DNA of 64,000 nt, taken from contig NZ_OX216966.1 in assembly GCF_945605565.1 (NCBI RefSeq), forward strand, positions 1,291,001-1,355,000, given 5' to 3'. A model generated the notes under the pieces. That model was given only the letters and a program-made list of their open reading frames with translations, had not been told where the DNA came from and made no database searches. Position numbers and translations under genes: made by a program. Positions 41,456-50,434 of the stretch are shown here, piece after piece (the first letter of the stretch is position 1; each line of letters opens with the position of its first letter). This DNA comes from Paenibacillus dendritiformis. GTDB lineage: Bacteria > Bacillota > Bacilli > Paenibacillales > Paenibacillaceae.

Positions 41456-43232
41456 GGCTGTCCCAAAAGTAGGTATGCTCACTTGAAGGGGCAGTTCGCT
41501 TGATGGAAACCTGTGCAAAAAACAAAGAAATGGCGATGCTAGGTGGTTATCCCTGCATCGCCATTTCTGACTTTTGGTCGATTGCCGCCTTCTTAAGCAA
41601 ATTGTGGGCGAGCGAAAGCCACCCGACCTCGAGGCTCACTTTGGGCAGGCCTCGAAGCAGAAAACGTCTGAATCCCCGATTGTTTTTCATTTGTCCAAAT
41701 ACACTCTCCGGTTCAATCATTCTCCGAACCGACAGCGCGTATCCTTCCTCACTCCTGAGTTTCTCCCGTGCTTGCTGCTTGTAACGTAGGTATTTCAAAC
41801 TCACGCTGATTTCCCGGTTCCCTTTTGCTTTCGTACAAGTTGCTTTGAGTGGACATCCTTCGCAGCTTTCGCTTCGGTAGTGTCGCTTCCGTACCTCATA
41901 TCCGCTTTCAGTCATTTCCTTGCTTTCGTAACGAAACAGCAGTTGGCGACCCGCTGCACACGTCCACCTATCTTCGGCTTCGTCGTACTGCCAGTTGTCC
42001 AGCTTACTGATATCTTGCTGCCACTTCTTCGACTTTTCCTTGTGGTATGTGCTGTATTTCACCAATGCTTCTAGTTGTTCGCTTTCCAAGTAAGCATAGT
42101 TTTCTTCTCCGCCGTACCCTGCATCTGCGATGACTGTTTTCGGCAGCTTGCCAAGAGCTGCTTTAACCTTCTCCAAATGCGGCTTAAGGCAGCGCGTGTC
42201 GGTCGGGCGTTGATGCAAGCTGTAGCCGATAATGAACTGGTTTTCCGTTCCAATCTGCACATTGTAGCCGGGCTTGAGTTGGCCATTACGCATGTGATCT
42301 TCTTTCATCCGCATGAAGGTGGCGTCGGGATCTGTCTTGCTGTAGCTGTTCCGGTCGCCGAGGCGCTCTTGATGGGTCTCATATTTTTGCAAACGCGGGA
42401 GGAGGTCTTTTCGGAGTGCGCGCACCGCTTTTTTAAGAGACTTGTCCTTCGGTTGGGTTTGCAGTTTTGCCTCCAATTGCTGAACGGCCGCCTCCAGCTT
42501 TTCGCTGGTCAGCGCGGATGCTTCGCCGAGCTCGGCAAGGTCTTGCCCAGCCTGCTCCTGATCTTCCTGCTTCTCCGCCGCTTCGATCGTTGCAAACAAT
42601 GTCTGTACTTTTTCTTGCAACTTCGCTTTCTGTTTTACAACGGCCTTGCCCCAGACGAACGTGTACCGATTGGCATTCGCCTCAATTTTGGTACCGTCGA
42701 CAAAGTAATGCTCGAGCTTTACATACCTTTCCTCAGCAAGAAATTGAAGGACGCTTGTGAAAACGACCTCCAGCACATTTTTCATTCTCTCGGAGCGAAA
42801 GCGATTAATGGTACGGAAATCTGGACGCTGTCTACCAGCTATCCACATAAACATGACATTCTCTCGGACCGCTTTGGCAATTTGGCGAGAGGAGTAGATC
42901 CGCTGTGTGTAGGCGTAAATAATAACTTTGGTAAGCATTTTAGGATGGTAACTGTCGCGTCCTCCGCCAGGATAGGCGGCTTTAAAGATCTGGTCGTCCA
43001 AACGATTGACCGCCTCGTTGACGACTCGAACAAGGTGATTTTGGGGAATGTCGTCCTCCAAGTCCATTGGCAGATACAGTTGGTCCATGGTATATTGAAT
43101 GTACAAAGAAACCTCTCCTTTTGGTATGTGGTTGGGTGGTACCTCCATTTTACCAAGGAAAGGTTTTTTTTGTTTTACAAATTGAAGAAGGGGTGTCCTT
43201 CAGTCATCTAACGATGACCTTTTGGGACAGCC
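41456..43232. mobile_element. IS1182-family insertion sequence, apparently complete
   Basis: Ends are GGCTGTCCCAAAAG (41456-41469) and its complement CTTTTGGGACAGCC (43219-43232). A single intact transposase on the minus strand fills the element. No confident target duplication is seen. Confidence 0.85.
41547..43148 (-). CDS. IS1182-family transposase
   Basis: Intact frame of up to 533 residues. The N-terminus (MDQLYLPMDLEDDIP), a DDE-type catalytic core with VDGTKIEANANRYTFVWGKAV, VIADAGYGGEENYAYLE and the late Cys-rich CEGCPLKATCTKAKGNRE, and the C-terminal SVFGQMKNNRGFRRFLLRGL match IS1182 transposases. A TTG 5 bases after GGAGAGG (about residue 15) is probably the true start. It lies inside an element bounded by GGCTGTCCCAAAAG ends and should be able to move. 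Confidence 0.92.
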   Translation of the reverse strand: MEVPPNHIPKGEVSLYIQYTMDQLYLPMDLEDDIPQNHLVRVVNEAVNRLDDQIFKAAYPGGGRDSYHPKMLTKVIIYAYTQRIYSSRQIAKAVRENVMFMWIAGRQRPDFRTINRFRSERMKNVLEVVFTSVLQFLAEERYVKLEHYFVDGTKIEANANRYTFVWGKAVVKQKAKLQEKVQTLFATIEAAEKQEDQEQAGQDLAELGEASALTSEKLEAAVQQLEAKLQTQPKDKSLKKAVRALRKDLLPRLQKYETHQERLGDRNSYSKTDPDATFMRMKEDHMRNGQLKPGYNVQIGTENQFIIGYSLHQRPTDTRCLKPHLEKVKAALGKLPKTVIADAGYGGEENYAYLESEQLEALVKYSTYHKEKSKKWQQDISKLDNWQYDEAEDRWTCAAGRQLLFRYESKEMTESGYEVRKRHYRSESCEGCPLKATCTKAKGNREISVSLKYLRYKQQAREKLRSEEGYALSVRRMIEPESVFGQMKNNRGFRRFLLRGLPKVSLEVGWLSLAHNLLKKAAIDQKSEMAMQG

Positions 43233-43275
43233 CCTGCATGCAGCGGCGGGCATCTGCGGCCAGACGCCCGGGAAG

Positions 43276-43303
43276 AACGGACAAGCGGAAGCGCTTGTCC
43301 GTT
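43276..43303 (-). terminator. Hairpin downstream of the lacI-type gene
   Basis: AACGGACAAGCG and CGCTTGTCCGTT form a perfect 12-bp stem with a 4-base loop. No T-run, so termination would be weak. Confidence 0.5.
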
Positions 43304-43327
43304 CGGCATGATGATGGGCTGCCGTCC

Positions 43328-44341
43328 TTACTTCCGTGGCGGAGCCGTAGATTCACGTACGATCAGTTTGGTCGGCAGGAGCAGCTCGGTGAACGGCTCC
43401 TCCTTATGCTCCATGCGCCAGAAGAGCTGCTCGACAGCTTTGCGGCCGAACAGGTTCAAATCGACGGCCATCGTGGTCGTCATCGGCGTGGCCAAGCGGG
43501 ACAACTGCCCGTTATCGAAGCTGCATACCGAGACGTCGTCCGGCACCTGGAACCCTAGCTGATGCAGCGTGGAATTGACGAGGAACCCGAGTCCGTCGTT
43601 CACGCAGAACCAGGCTGTCGGTTGAGCGCTCAGCGCTTGCATCGTCTCCATGACATAATCGGCCTGCTCAACGGCATCGGTCACGATCCATTCCGGTTGG
43701 GCTTCGAGGCCCATATCGCGCAGAGCGAGCCGGAATCCTTCCAGCCGTTCATAATAGCTCGGCGAGAAATCGATATTGCCGATATATCCGATGCTCCGGT
43801 GCCCCAAATCGCACAGATGCTGAACGGCCTCATAGGCGCTGAAGCGATTGTTCGTCAAGATGCAATCGGCATGAATGGCCGGATGATGGTGGTCAATAAG
43901 CACAGTCGGTATTCCGGTGCCGATAACCGCATTCGTGAAGGCCGTGCTTAAGTGGGACAGAATCAGAATCCCGTCCACGTCTTGATTCTCCAAGAAAGAC
44001 GGCAAGGCCAACTCAAGTTCCGATTCCTTGTTGATGGATTGGATGAGCAGGTGTTTGCCGCGTCTTCTCGTTTCTTGCTCCACACTCAAATAAATTTCCC
44101 CGAAAAAGCTTTTTTGCGCGAACGCGAAATCCGAGGCGATCAAGGCGATATTGCCGGATGGCTCGGATACTTTCTTTTTCCGTGCGGAGGGGTAGGTATA
44201 TCCCATTTGCTTCGCGGTCTCAAGGACAAGCCGGCGCGTCTCTTCGCTTACTCCATCCTTGCCCGACAGGGCTTGCGATACGGAGTTTTTGGAAATATGA
44301 AGCCGATCCGCAATATCCTGCATTGTCACTTTTACTTTCAT
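43328..44341 (-). CDS. LacI-family transcriptional regulator
   Basis: About 337 residues from ATG 44341 (GAGGTG upstream). N-terminal LacI helix-turn-helix VTMQDIADRLHISKNSVSQALSGKDGVSE, then a periplasmic-binding-type effector domain. Divergent from the sugar-uptake operon. Two TAACGTTA palindromes flank the operon promoter (44516-44523 and 44667-44676), so it is presumed to repress that operon until a mannoside-derived ligand binds. Confidence 0.92.
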   Translation of the reverse strand: MKVKVTMQDIADRLHISKNSVSQALSGKDGVSEETRRLVLETAKQMGYTYPSARKKKVSEPSGNIALIASDFAFAQKSFFGEIYLSVEQETRRRGKHLLIQSINKESELELALPSFLENQDVDGILILSHLSTAFTNAVIGTGIPTVLIDHHHPAIHADCILTNNRFSAYEAVQHLCDLGHRSIGYIGNIDFSPSYYERLEGFRLALRDMGLEAQPEWIVTDAVEQADYVMETMQALSAQPTAWFCVNDGLGFLVNSTLHQLGFQVPDDVSVCSFDNGQLSRLATPMTTTMAVDLNLFGRKAVEQLFWRMEHKEEPFTELLLPTKLIVRESTAPPRK

Positions 44342-44515
44342 CAGCGACCAACACCTCTTTTCAACTTGCATGCTTCCGTAATCATATTTTGGAATAATAA
44401 CCAGTTCAAGATTGCATAATACCCGAAGCGGAAATGCTCTCCGCTCTGCAATCGGTTTATACCGTAATTATGCCAGAAAAGATAGAATTACAAAACAACA
44501 TTACAAAATAATAAT

Positions 44516-44524
44516 AACGTTACT
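44516..44524 (+). promoter_or_regulatory. LacI-type operator, upstream copy
   Basis: TAACGTTA palindrome at 44516-44523, about 75 bases upstream of the -35 box. The same core occurs at 44667-44676, allowing a repression loop across the promoter. Confidence 0.65.
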
Positions 44525-44596
44525 TACGAAAATAGTAAAGCGGAACAATTTCATGACGAAAAATGTCGAAACAGGAGGGTTGCGTGAAAAAACGGA

Positions 44597-44626
44597 TTGA
44601 CAACCGACTTACAAATGATTAATAAT
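44597..44626 (+). promoter_or_regulatory. Sigma-A promoter of the mannoside operon
   Basis: TTGACA (44597-44602), 17 bases, then TAATAAT (44620-44626). A near-consensus housekeeping promoter about 105 bases before the solute-binding protein start. Confidence 0.85.
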
Positions 44627-44631
44627 GTGAT

Positions 44632-44645
44632 TACAAACGCTTTCA
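44632..44645 (+). promoter_or_regulatory. Probable CcpA (cre) site
   Basis: TACAAACGCTTTCA matches the cre consensus at 12 of 14 positions and overlaps the transcription start region, which implies carbon catabolite repression. Confidence 0.5.
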
Positions 44646-44666
44646 GTGCGTTTAGTCATTTTATTT

Positions 44667-44676
44667 GTAACGTTAC
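44667..44676 (+). promoter_or_regulatory. LacI-type operator, downstream copy
   Basis: GTAACGTTAC is a perfect 10-bp palindrome between the promoter and the first gene. It shares the TAACGTTA core with the site at 44516. Confidence 0.75.
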
Positions 44677-44732
44677 TGTTCTATGTTGTCATCTTGAGGT
44701 TGAGTCATGTCATTAAGAGGAGGTCTTTTTCC

Positions 44733-46046
44733 ATGAAAAAGAAACTGTCAATTCTGCTCATACTTACGATGGTCTTCTCGCTTTTGGCTGCTTGCGGCAA
44801 AGGGGAAGCGCCGAAGGAGTCGGCAGACGGGGTAACCACCATCGAATTTTGGGCGGCGCCGAATCCGCCGCAGCAAGCGTACTGGATGGAAATGGCCAAA
44901 GCATACGAGGCTGTAAATCCGAAGGTCAAAATCAATGTCAGCGCCATTAAAGAATCGCCTAGCTCGGAAGCCAGCATTCAGGCGGCGATTGCGGGCGGAA
45001 GCGCTCCGGCCATCTCGGAAAATATCAACCGCGGATTCGCCGCGCAGCTGGCCAAGAGCCAGGCGCTCGTTCCGCTGAACACGCTGCCGCAATTCAATGA
45101 TATCGTATCGAGCCGCAATATGACTAATACGCTCGAGCCTTGGGAGTTCGCTGACGGCAATCAATACGTGCTGCCGATCTACTCCAATCCAATGCTGTTC
45201 GGCTGGCGCATCGACATCTTGAAGGAACTGGGTTATAACGAGCCGCCGAAAACATACAGCGAAATGCTGGATGTCGCCAAAAAGCTGAAAGCGAAATATC
45301 CGGATAAATATGTATGGGGCAAAGGCGCGGATCTCGTCGATCCTACCGCTTGGAAACGCTGGTTCGACTTCTTCATGCTCTATAACGCCGCATCCGACGG
45401 CAACAAATTTATTGACGGCGACCAGTTTGTCGGGGACGAGGCAGCCGGCGTGAAGATGCTGGAGTTCGTCGACAATCTGCGCAAGGAGAATGCGATTTTG
45501 GCGAAGAACGTAACCGACCCGTTCGAGTCGGGCATCGGTATCTTTACGGATCTTGGCCCGTGGACGTTCAACTACTGGGCAGAGAAATTCCCGGAGATGA
45601 AATTCAACGAAACGTACACGCTTGCGCTTCCTCCAGTGCCGGACGGAATGAATCCGGCTGAAGCGAAGACGTTCTCCGATGCGAAAGGTCTCGTTATCTT
45701 CTCCAGCGTGCCGAAGGAACAGCAGGAGGCGGCTGCCGAGTTCATCAAATGGGTGTACTCCGATGCGAAGAACGATGTGGCATGGTTCGAGAAGACGAAC
45801 TTGCCTCCGGCGCGCGATGATTTGGCTGAACTGCCTGAATTCAAGGCTATTATGGAACAATCGCCCGAGCTTGAACTGTTCGCGAAATCCGTTCCGCTTG
45901 GTATTCCGGCGATTGACAATGCCCGTTACAACGAGCTGCAAACGCTGATCGGTCAAGAGGCGTTCAACAAAGTGGTCATGGGCGAAATCGATCCGAAGAC
46001 CGGCTGGGACAACATGAAGAAGGCGATTGAAGGGGAACTTCAATAA
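44733..46046 (+). CDS. ABC sugar transporter substrate-binding lipoprotein
   Basis: 437 residues with lipobox LLAAC, followed by TTIEFWAAPNPPQQAYWMEMAKAYEAVNP, typical of carbohydrate-uptake family 1 binding proteins. Strong AAGAGGAGG site. It is followed at once by two permease genes, with no ATPase gene, as usual where a shared MsmX-type ATPase serves many sugar importers. First gene of the LacI-controlled operon; it presumably binds a mannose-containing oligosaccharide. Confidence 0.92.
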   Translation: MKKKLSILLILTMVFSLLAACGKGEAPKESADGVTTIEFWAAPNPPQQAYWMEMAKAYEAVNPKVKINVSAIKESPSSEASIQAAIAGGSAPAISENINRGFAAQLAKSQALVPLNTLPQFNDIVSSRNMTNTLEPWEFADGNQYVLPIYSNPMLFGWRIDILKELGYNEPPKTYSEMLDVAKKLKAKYPDKYVWGKGADLVDPTAWKRWFDFFMLYNAASDGNKFIDGDQFVGDEAAGVKMLEFVDNLRKENAILAKNVTDPFESGIGIFTDLGPWTFNYWAEKFPEMKFNETYTLALPPVPDGMNPAEAKTFSDAKGLVIFSSVPKEQQEAAAEFIKWVYSDAKNDVAWFEKTNLPPARDDLAELPEFKAIMEQSPELELFAKSVPLGIPAIDNARYNELQTLIGQEAFNKVVMGEIDPKTGWDNMKKAIEGELQ

Positions 46047-46927
46047 TGATAGATAAGAACAACAATCGGTTGGGCTGGTTATTCACCAGTCCCTACCTGA
46101 TTTATTCGCTTATTTTCTTTTTGGGTCCGCTGATTTGGTCTTTCTTTCTCGCATTCACGAACTGGGACTTAATCGCCCCGACCTATGACATCGTAGGACT
46201 GAAAAACTTCATGAAGGCCCTGTCTTCGCCAGGCGTGCAGTCGGCCTTCTGGGTCACGTACAAGTTCATGCTGGTGTTCGTGCCGCTCGTTACGATCATG
46301 TCGCTGGGCGTGGCCGTGCTGGTGCAAGGGCTCCCGAAGTTCCGCAGCTTATATCTGATCGGGTTCTTCCTGCCGTATCTGTCATCCGGCGTCGTGGCAT
46401 CGCTTATCGTGAAGGGCTTCCTGTCCTTCAACAGCCCGGTGAACGCCTTCCTGCGCGATACGTTCGGGCTTGATATCAACTGGCTCGGATCGCCGTTGTC
46501 GGCATTGTGCATCGTGGCGCTGATCATCGCCTGGAAATTTACCGGATACTATGCGCTTATTTTGACATCCGGTCTCGAGAACATTGACAAGGAAGTATAT
46601 GAGGCGGCGGCAATCGACGGCGTAACGGATCGCCAGCGCTTCTGGAAGATCACGCTTCCGCTGCTGTACCCTGCGTTGTATACGACGCTCATCCTGTCAT
46701 TCGGCGTCACCTTCGGCATCTTTACGGAGGTCTACCAACTGACGGGCGGAGGACCGAATTTCGCCACGAACACGTGGCAGATGGAGATTTACAACCAGGC
46801 GTTCAAAAACTTGCAGGCGGGTTATGCTTCAGCCGTAGCAATCTTGGCGTCCGTTGTCACGTTCATTTCCATCTTCGTCATCAAAAAATTGCTGGAAACG
46901 TGGGGTAAACGAAATGGTTGGGTCTAA
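46046..46927 (+). CDS. ABC sugar transporter permease (MalF-like)
   Basis: 293 residues, six predicted transmembrane helices. The cytoplasmic EAA loop reads EVYEAAAIDGVTDRQRFWKITLPLL. Start codon overlaps the preceding stop by one base. Forms the channel with the next gene product. Confidence 0.92.
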   Translation: MIDKNNNRLGWLFTSPYLIYSLIFFLGPLIWSFFLAFTNWDLIAPTYDIVGLKNFMKALSSPGVQSAFWVTYKFMLVFVPLVTIMSLGVAVLVQGLPKFRSLYLIGFFLPYLSSGVVASLIVKGFLSFNSPVNAFLRDTFGLDINWLGSPLSALCIVALIIAWKFTGYYALILTSGLENIDKEVYEAAAIDGVTDRQRFWKITLPLLYPALYTTLILSFGVTFGIFTEVYQLTGGGPNFATNTWQMEIYNQAFKNLQAGYASAVAILASVVTFISIFVIKKLLETWGKRNGWV

Positions 46928-47753
46928 GCAAAACAACAAGTTCCGTCTGACGGTCCGTTATATCGTTGCGACGCTCCTGCTTCTGGTTATGGTCTATCCG
47001 TATCTGTATATGGTATTGAATTCGTTCGCCGACTGGGCGGAGGTCGATCGCAAGCTCGTTCCGGCAAGCTTTTCCTTGAAATCGTACGAGTGGCTCTTTA
47101 CCGGGGGCGAGGCGGGCATCCCGCGTCCATGGCTGAATGCGTTCCTGAACAGCATTCTTGTCTCGGTCGTGTCGACGGCGCTGATGATGCTCTTTGGCGT
47201 CATGGTCGCTTACGCCTTGTCGAAGCTGAACTTCAAGGGGCGGGACACGGTGAACAACTTTGTCCTGTTCCATATGTTCTTTCCGGCGATCATTCTGCTC
47301 ATCCCGAACTTCCTCGTCATTCAGAAGATCGGCTTGTACGATACGTACTGGGCGATGATTATTCCGAAGGCCGTCAGCCTGTGGGCGATCTTTATGTACA
47401 CGAACTTTTTCAAGGCGATCCCGACGGTGTTCATCGAGGCGGCGAAGCTGGACGGGGCGTCCGATTTCAAAATTTTGTACCGCATCATGATGCCGATGTC
47501 GCGCTCCATTACGGCGGTTATCTTCCTGTTCCTGCTGATGGAACGGTGGACGGAGCTGCTGTGGGACATGATCGTCGTGCGCAGCGACAATATGCTGACG
47601 CTGAACGTGCTCTTGTCGCAAATGTTCGGGCCTTACGGGGGCTATCCGGGTCCGCTGTACGCCGCATCGGTGCTGCTGACGCTGCCGATTATTATCATGT
47701 TCCTGGTGTTCGGCAAAAAGTTCAAGGAAGGCATGCAATTCAGCCTCAAGTAA
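46914..47753 (+). CDS. ABC sugar transporter permease (MalG-like)
   Basis: 279 residues from ATG 46914, which overlaps the previous gene by 14 bases and follows GGGGTAAACGA. EAA loop IEAAKLDGASDFKILYRIMMPMS. Six transmembrane helices. Completes the importer. Confidence 0.92.
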   Translation: MVGSKQNNKFRLTVRYIVATLLLLVMVYPYLYMVLNSFADWAEVDRKLVPASFSLKSYEWLFTGGEAGIPRPWLNAFLNSILVSVVSTALMMLFGVMVAYALSKLNFKGRDTVNNFVLFHMFFPAIILLIPNFLVIQKIGLYDTYWAMIIPKAVSLWAIFMYTNFFKAIPTVFIEAAKLDGASDFKILYRIMMPMSRSITAVIFLFLLMERWTELLWDMIVVRSDNMLTLNVLLSQMFGPYGGYPGPLYAASVLLTLPIIIMFLVFGKKFKEGMQFSLK

Positions 47754-47788
47754 GGAAACTGCCAGGATAAGCAATGGGAGTGGAGAGA

Positions 47789-49453
47789 ATGGAAGCACCG
47801 TGGTGGACATCGGCCGTTTTCTATGAAATCTATATGCCGAGCTTCTGCGACGGCAATGGGGACGGCATCGGCGACTTCGCCGGCATAGCGTCGAAGCTGG
47901 ATGAGCTGGCCAAGCTGGGCGTGAACGGCCTCTGGCTGACGCCGTTCTATCTGTCGCCCAAGGTGGATAACGGCTACGATATCGCCGACTATACCGCCAT
48001 CGATCCCGATTACGGCACGATGGAAGACTTCGACGCGTTCATCCGCGAGGCGCATGCCCGGGATATCCGGGTTATCGTCGATCTGGTGCTGAACCATACA
48101 TCGTCGGAGCATCCATGGTTCCGGGAATCCCGGTCGACGCGTTCGCATCCGAAGCGCGACTGGTACATCTGGAGGGACCCGGTGAACGGCGGGCCGCCGA
48201 ACAATTGGGAATCCTTCTTCGGCGGTCCGGCTTGGGAATTCGATGAAGCGACCGGACAATATTACTATCACGCGTTCGCGAAGGAACAGGTCGACTTGAA
48301 CTGGACTCATCCCGAAGTCCGGGCGGCGATGAAGGGCGTGATGGACTTCTGGCTGGATCGGGGCATTGACGGCTTCCGGCTCGATGTCATCAATTTTTTG
48401 AAAGTATCCGGGACATTCCCGGACAACCCGTACGATGCGGAGACGGGAGAGCAGCAGCATGTGCATGACAAGGATCAGGAAGGCATCCTGGACGCCATCG
48501 CGGAGCTGTCCGCCCACGCGCATGCACGGCAGGGAACGTTCATGGTCGGCGAGGTCGGCTCCGAGGATATGGACGTGCTGCGCCGCTATAGTGGCACTGG
48601 CTTGTTGGATGTCGTGTTCAACTTCAATCTCGGCAGCCAGGAGACGTTCTCGCTCGAACGCCTCTATGACGAATTGAGGAGGATGGAGGAGGCGCATGCC
48701 CCCGACCAGCTTCCGACGCTGTTCTTCAGCAGCCATGACATGAGGCGCCATATCACCCGGTTCGGGGAAGGGAATCCCGGGCTGGAGGAGGGGCGGGCGA
48801 AGCTGATCGCCGCGCTGACGCTGACCGCGAAGGGCGTGCCGTTCCTGTATTACGGCGAAGAGATCGGGATGCGCGACTTCGTGGCGGAGACGATCGAAGA
48901 GATGCGCGACGTGCAGGGGCTGACGGCTTACCGGCTCGCGCTGGCGGAAGGCTTGAGGCCGGAGGAGGCGCTGGAGAAGGCCTTGGCGAAGAGCCGGGAT
49001 AACTCACGGACGCCGATGCAGTGGACGGACGAGACCTATGGCGGCTTCTCGGATGCGGCGCCGTGGATCGGCATGGGCCCGCGGCATGAGGTGCTGAATG
49101 TGCGGACGCAGCAGCGGGTTCCGGATTCGATCTATTCGTTCTACCGGCAGCTTATCGCGCTCCGGAGCCGGCATCCGTCGCTGCATAGCGGCGATTATGC
49201 GCGGCTGGATCGACAGGGGAATGTGCTCTTCTACGTGAAGCGGGCCGCCGGCGAAGTGGCGCTGGTGGCGCTGAACTTCGGGATGGAGCCGTATGCTCTG
49301 CCCGTCGGCAGCCTGCTGGCCGGGACATTCCGCTTCGTCTTGTCCAACCACGGGGAGCCGAGCGGAGCCAATGAATCGTTCATCCTTCGTTCGCAGGAAG
49401 CGGCCATTTGGATAAGCGAGAACTCATCAGTGAAGGAGACGTGCCATACATGA
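47789..49453 (+). CDS. GH13 alpha-glucosidase-like enzyme
   Basis: About 554 residues from ATG 47789 (GGGAGTGGAG site); ATG 47774 is in frame. The four conserved GH13 regions are present: DLVLNHTS, GFRLDVINF (nucleophile Asp near 195), MVGEVGSE (acid/base Glu near 254) and FFSSHDMRR (transition-state Asp near 316). No signal peptide, so it acts in the cytosol on imported oligosaccharides, as oligo-1,6-glucosidases, alpha-glucosidases and sucrose/trehalose-type hydrolases do. Its presence among mannosidases suggests a mixed glucose/mannose substrate. Confidence 0.9.
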   Translation: MEAPWWTSAVFYEIYMPSFCDGNGDGIGDFAGIASKLDELAKLGVNGLWLTPFYLSPKVDNGYDIADYTAIDPDYGTMEDFDAFIREAHARDIRVIVDLVLNHTSSEHPWFRESRSTRSHPKRDWYIWRDPVNGGPPNNWESFFGGPAWEFDEATGQYYYHAFAKEQVDLNWTHPEVRAAMKGVMDFWLDRGIDGFRLDVINFLKVSGTFPDNPYDAETGEQQHVHDKDQEGILDAIAELSAHAHARQGTFMVGEVGSEDMDVLRRYSGTGLLDVVFNFNLGSQETFSLERLYDELRRMEEAHAPDQLPTLFFSSHDMRRHITRFGEGNPGLEEGRAKLIAALTLTAKGVPFLYYGEEIGMRDFVAETIEEMRDVQGLTAYRLALAEGLRPEEALEKALAKSRDNSRTPMQWTDETYGGFSDAAPWIGMGPRHEVLNVRTQQRVPDSIYSFYRQLIALRSRHPSLHSGDYARLDRQGNVLFYVKRAAGEVALVALNFGMEPYALPVGSLLAGTFRFVLSNHGEPSGANESFILRSQEAAIWISENSSVKETCHT

Positions 49454-50397
49454 CAGGGAACCAAGGCAGCGCAATCACATGCGCGGCACTGCTGAAGCAA
49501 TATATGACGCGCAGCCCGTTGGCGGCGAACGCGGAGAAGTTGAAGTTTACCGGGGTCGGCAGCAAAGATGTATACAATATTACCGCTCCGTTCGAAGACG
49601 AGGGGGAGCAGGTCATCGCCGGACGCGTCGAATCGCGTGACAGCGAGCACTCCGAGGTCTATTTCTTCGTCGAACGGAACGGGGAATGGGTGCCGCGGGA
49701 AGGCGCGCCGACATTCGAGCTTCAGGATCCGTTCCAGACCCGGATCGGCGGCGAGCTTGTACTCGGCGGCGTGCAGATTTATCCGCATCCGACACAGGCG
49801 AACGCGCTGATGTGGCGCACGGTGTTCTACAAAGGGAAGCGCATCGCCGATCTGAAGCCGTTCTTCACCGGCCCGGACGGCATGAAGGATCTGCGGCTGG
49901 TCGAGCTTCTGGACGGAAGCATCGGCGTTTTTACCCGTCCGCAGGGAGAGAAGGGCGGCCGCGGCCAAATCGGATTTACCCGCGTGGAGCGGTTGGAGGA
50001 CTTATCGCTTGAGCTTATTGACAACGCCCCGCTGCTGGAAGGGCAATTCATCGCCGAAGAATGGGGAGGCGCGAACGAAGCGCATCTGCTAAGCAACGGC
50101 CGTATCGGCGTGCTGGGACATATCGCATGCTTCGATGACCAAGGCGACCGCCACTATTATCCGATGGCGTTTGCGCTAGATCCGGCTACCGGCGAGCACA
50201 CCGCCATCGAGCTTATTGCCGTGCGGGATCAATTCCTGCCGGGCGCGGCGAAGCGTACCGACCTCGTGGACGTCGTATTCAGCGGCGGTCTTGTGCGCAA
50301 CGATGACGGCACGGCGGTGCTGTATGCGGGCATAAGCGATGCGGAGGCGCACCGTCTGACCATTGCCGATCCGTTCCTGAAGTTCGAACAGGCATAA
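49450..50397 (+). CDS. DUF1861 protein, beta-propeller glycosidase-like
   Basis: About 315 residues from ATG 49450, overlapping the GH13 stop (ATGA), with AAGGAG eleven bases upstream. The regular NITAPFEDEG, VIAGRVESRD, FELQDPFQTRIGGELVLGGV and GGANEAHLLSNGRIGVLGH segments suggest a five-bladed propeller like GH43/GH130 enzymes. The family is known as DUF1861. Placement directly before a GH130 gene points to a role in the same mannoside pathway, but no activity can be read from the sequence. Confidence 0.8.
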   Translation: MTGNQGSAITCAALLKQYMTRSPLAANAEKLKFTGVGSKDVYNITAPFEDEGEQVIAGRVESRDSEHSEVYFFVERNGEWVPREGAPTFELQDPFQTRIGGELVLGGVQIYPHPTQANALMWRTVFYKGKRIADLKPFFTGPDGMKDLRLVELLDGSIGVFTRPQGEKGGRGQIGFTRVERLEDLSLELIDNAPLLEGQFIAEEWGGANEAHLLSNGRIGVLGHIACFDDQGDRHYYPMAFALDPATGEHTAIELIAVRDQFLPGAAKRTDLVDVVFSGGLVRNDDGTAVLYAGISDAEAHRLTIADPFLKFEQA

Positions 50398-50434
50398 TCG
50401 CAATTATCATTTTACAGCTTAAGGAGTCTACTGC

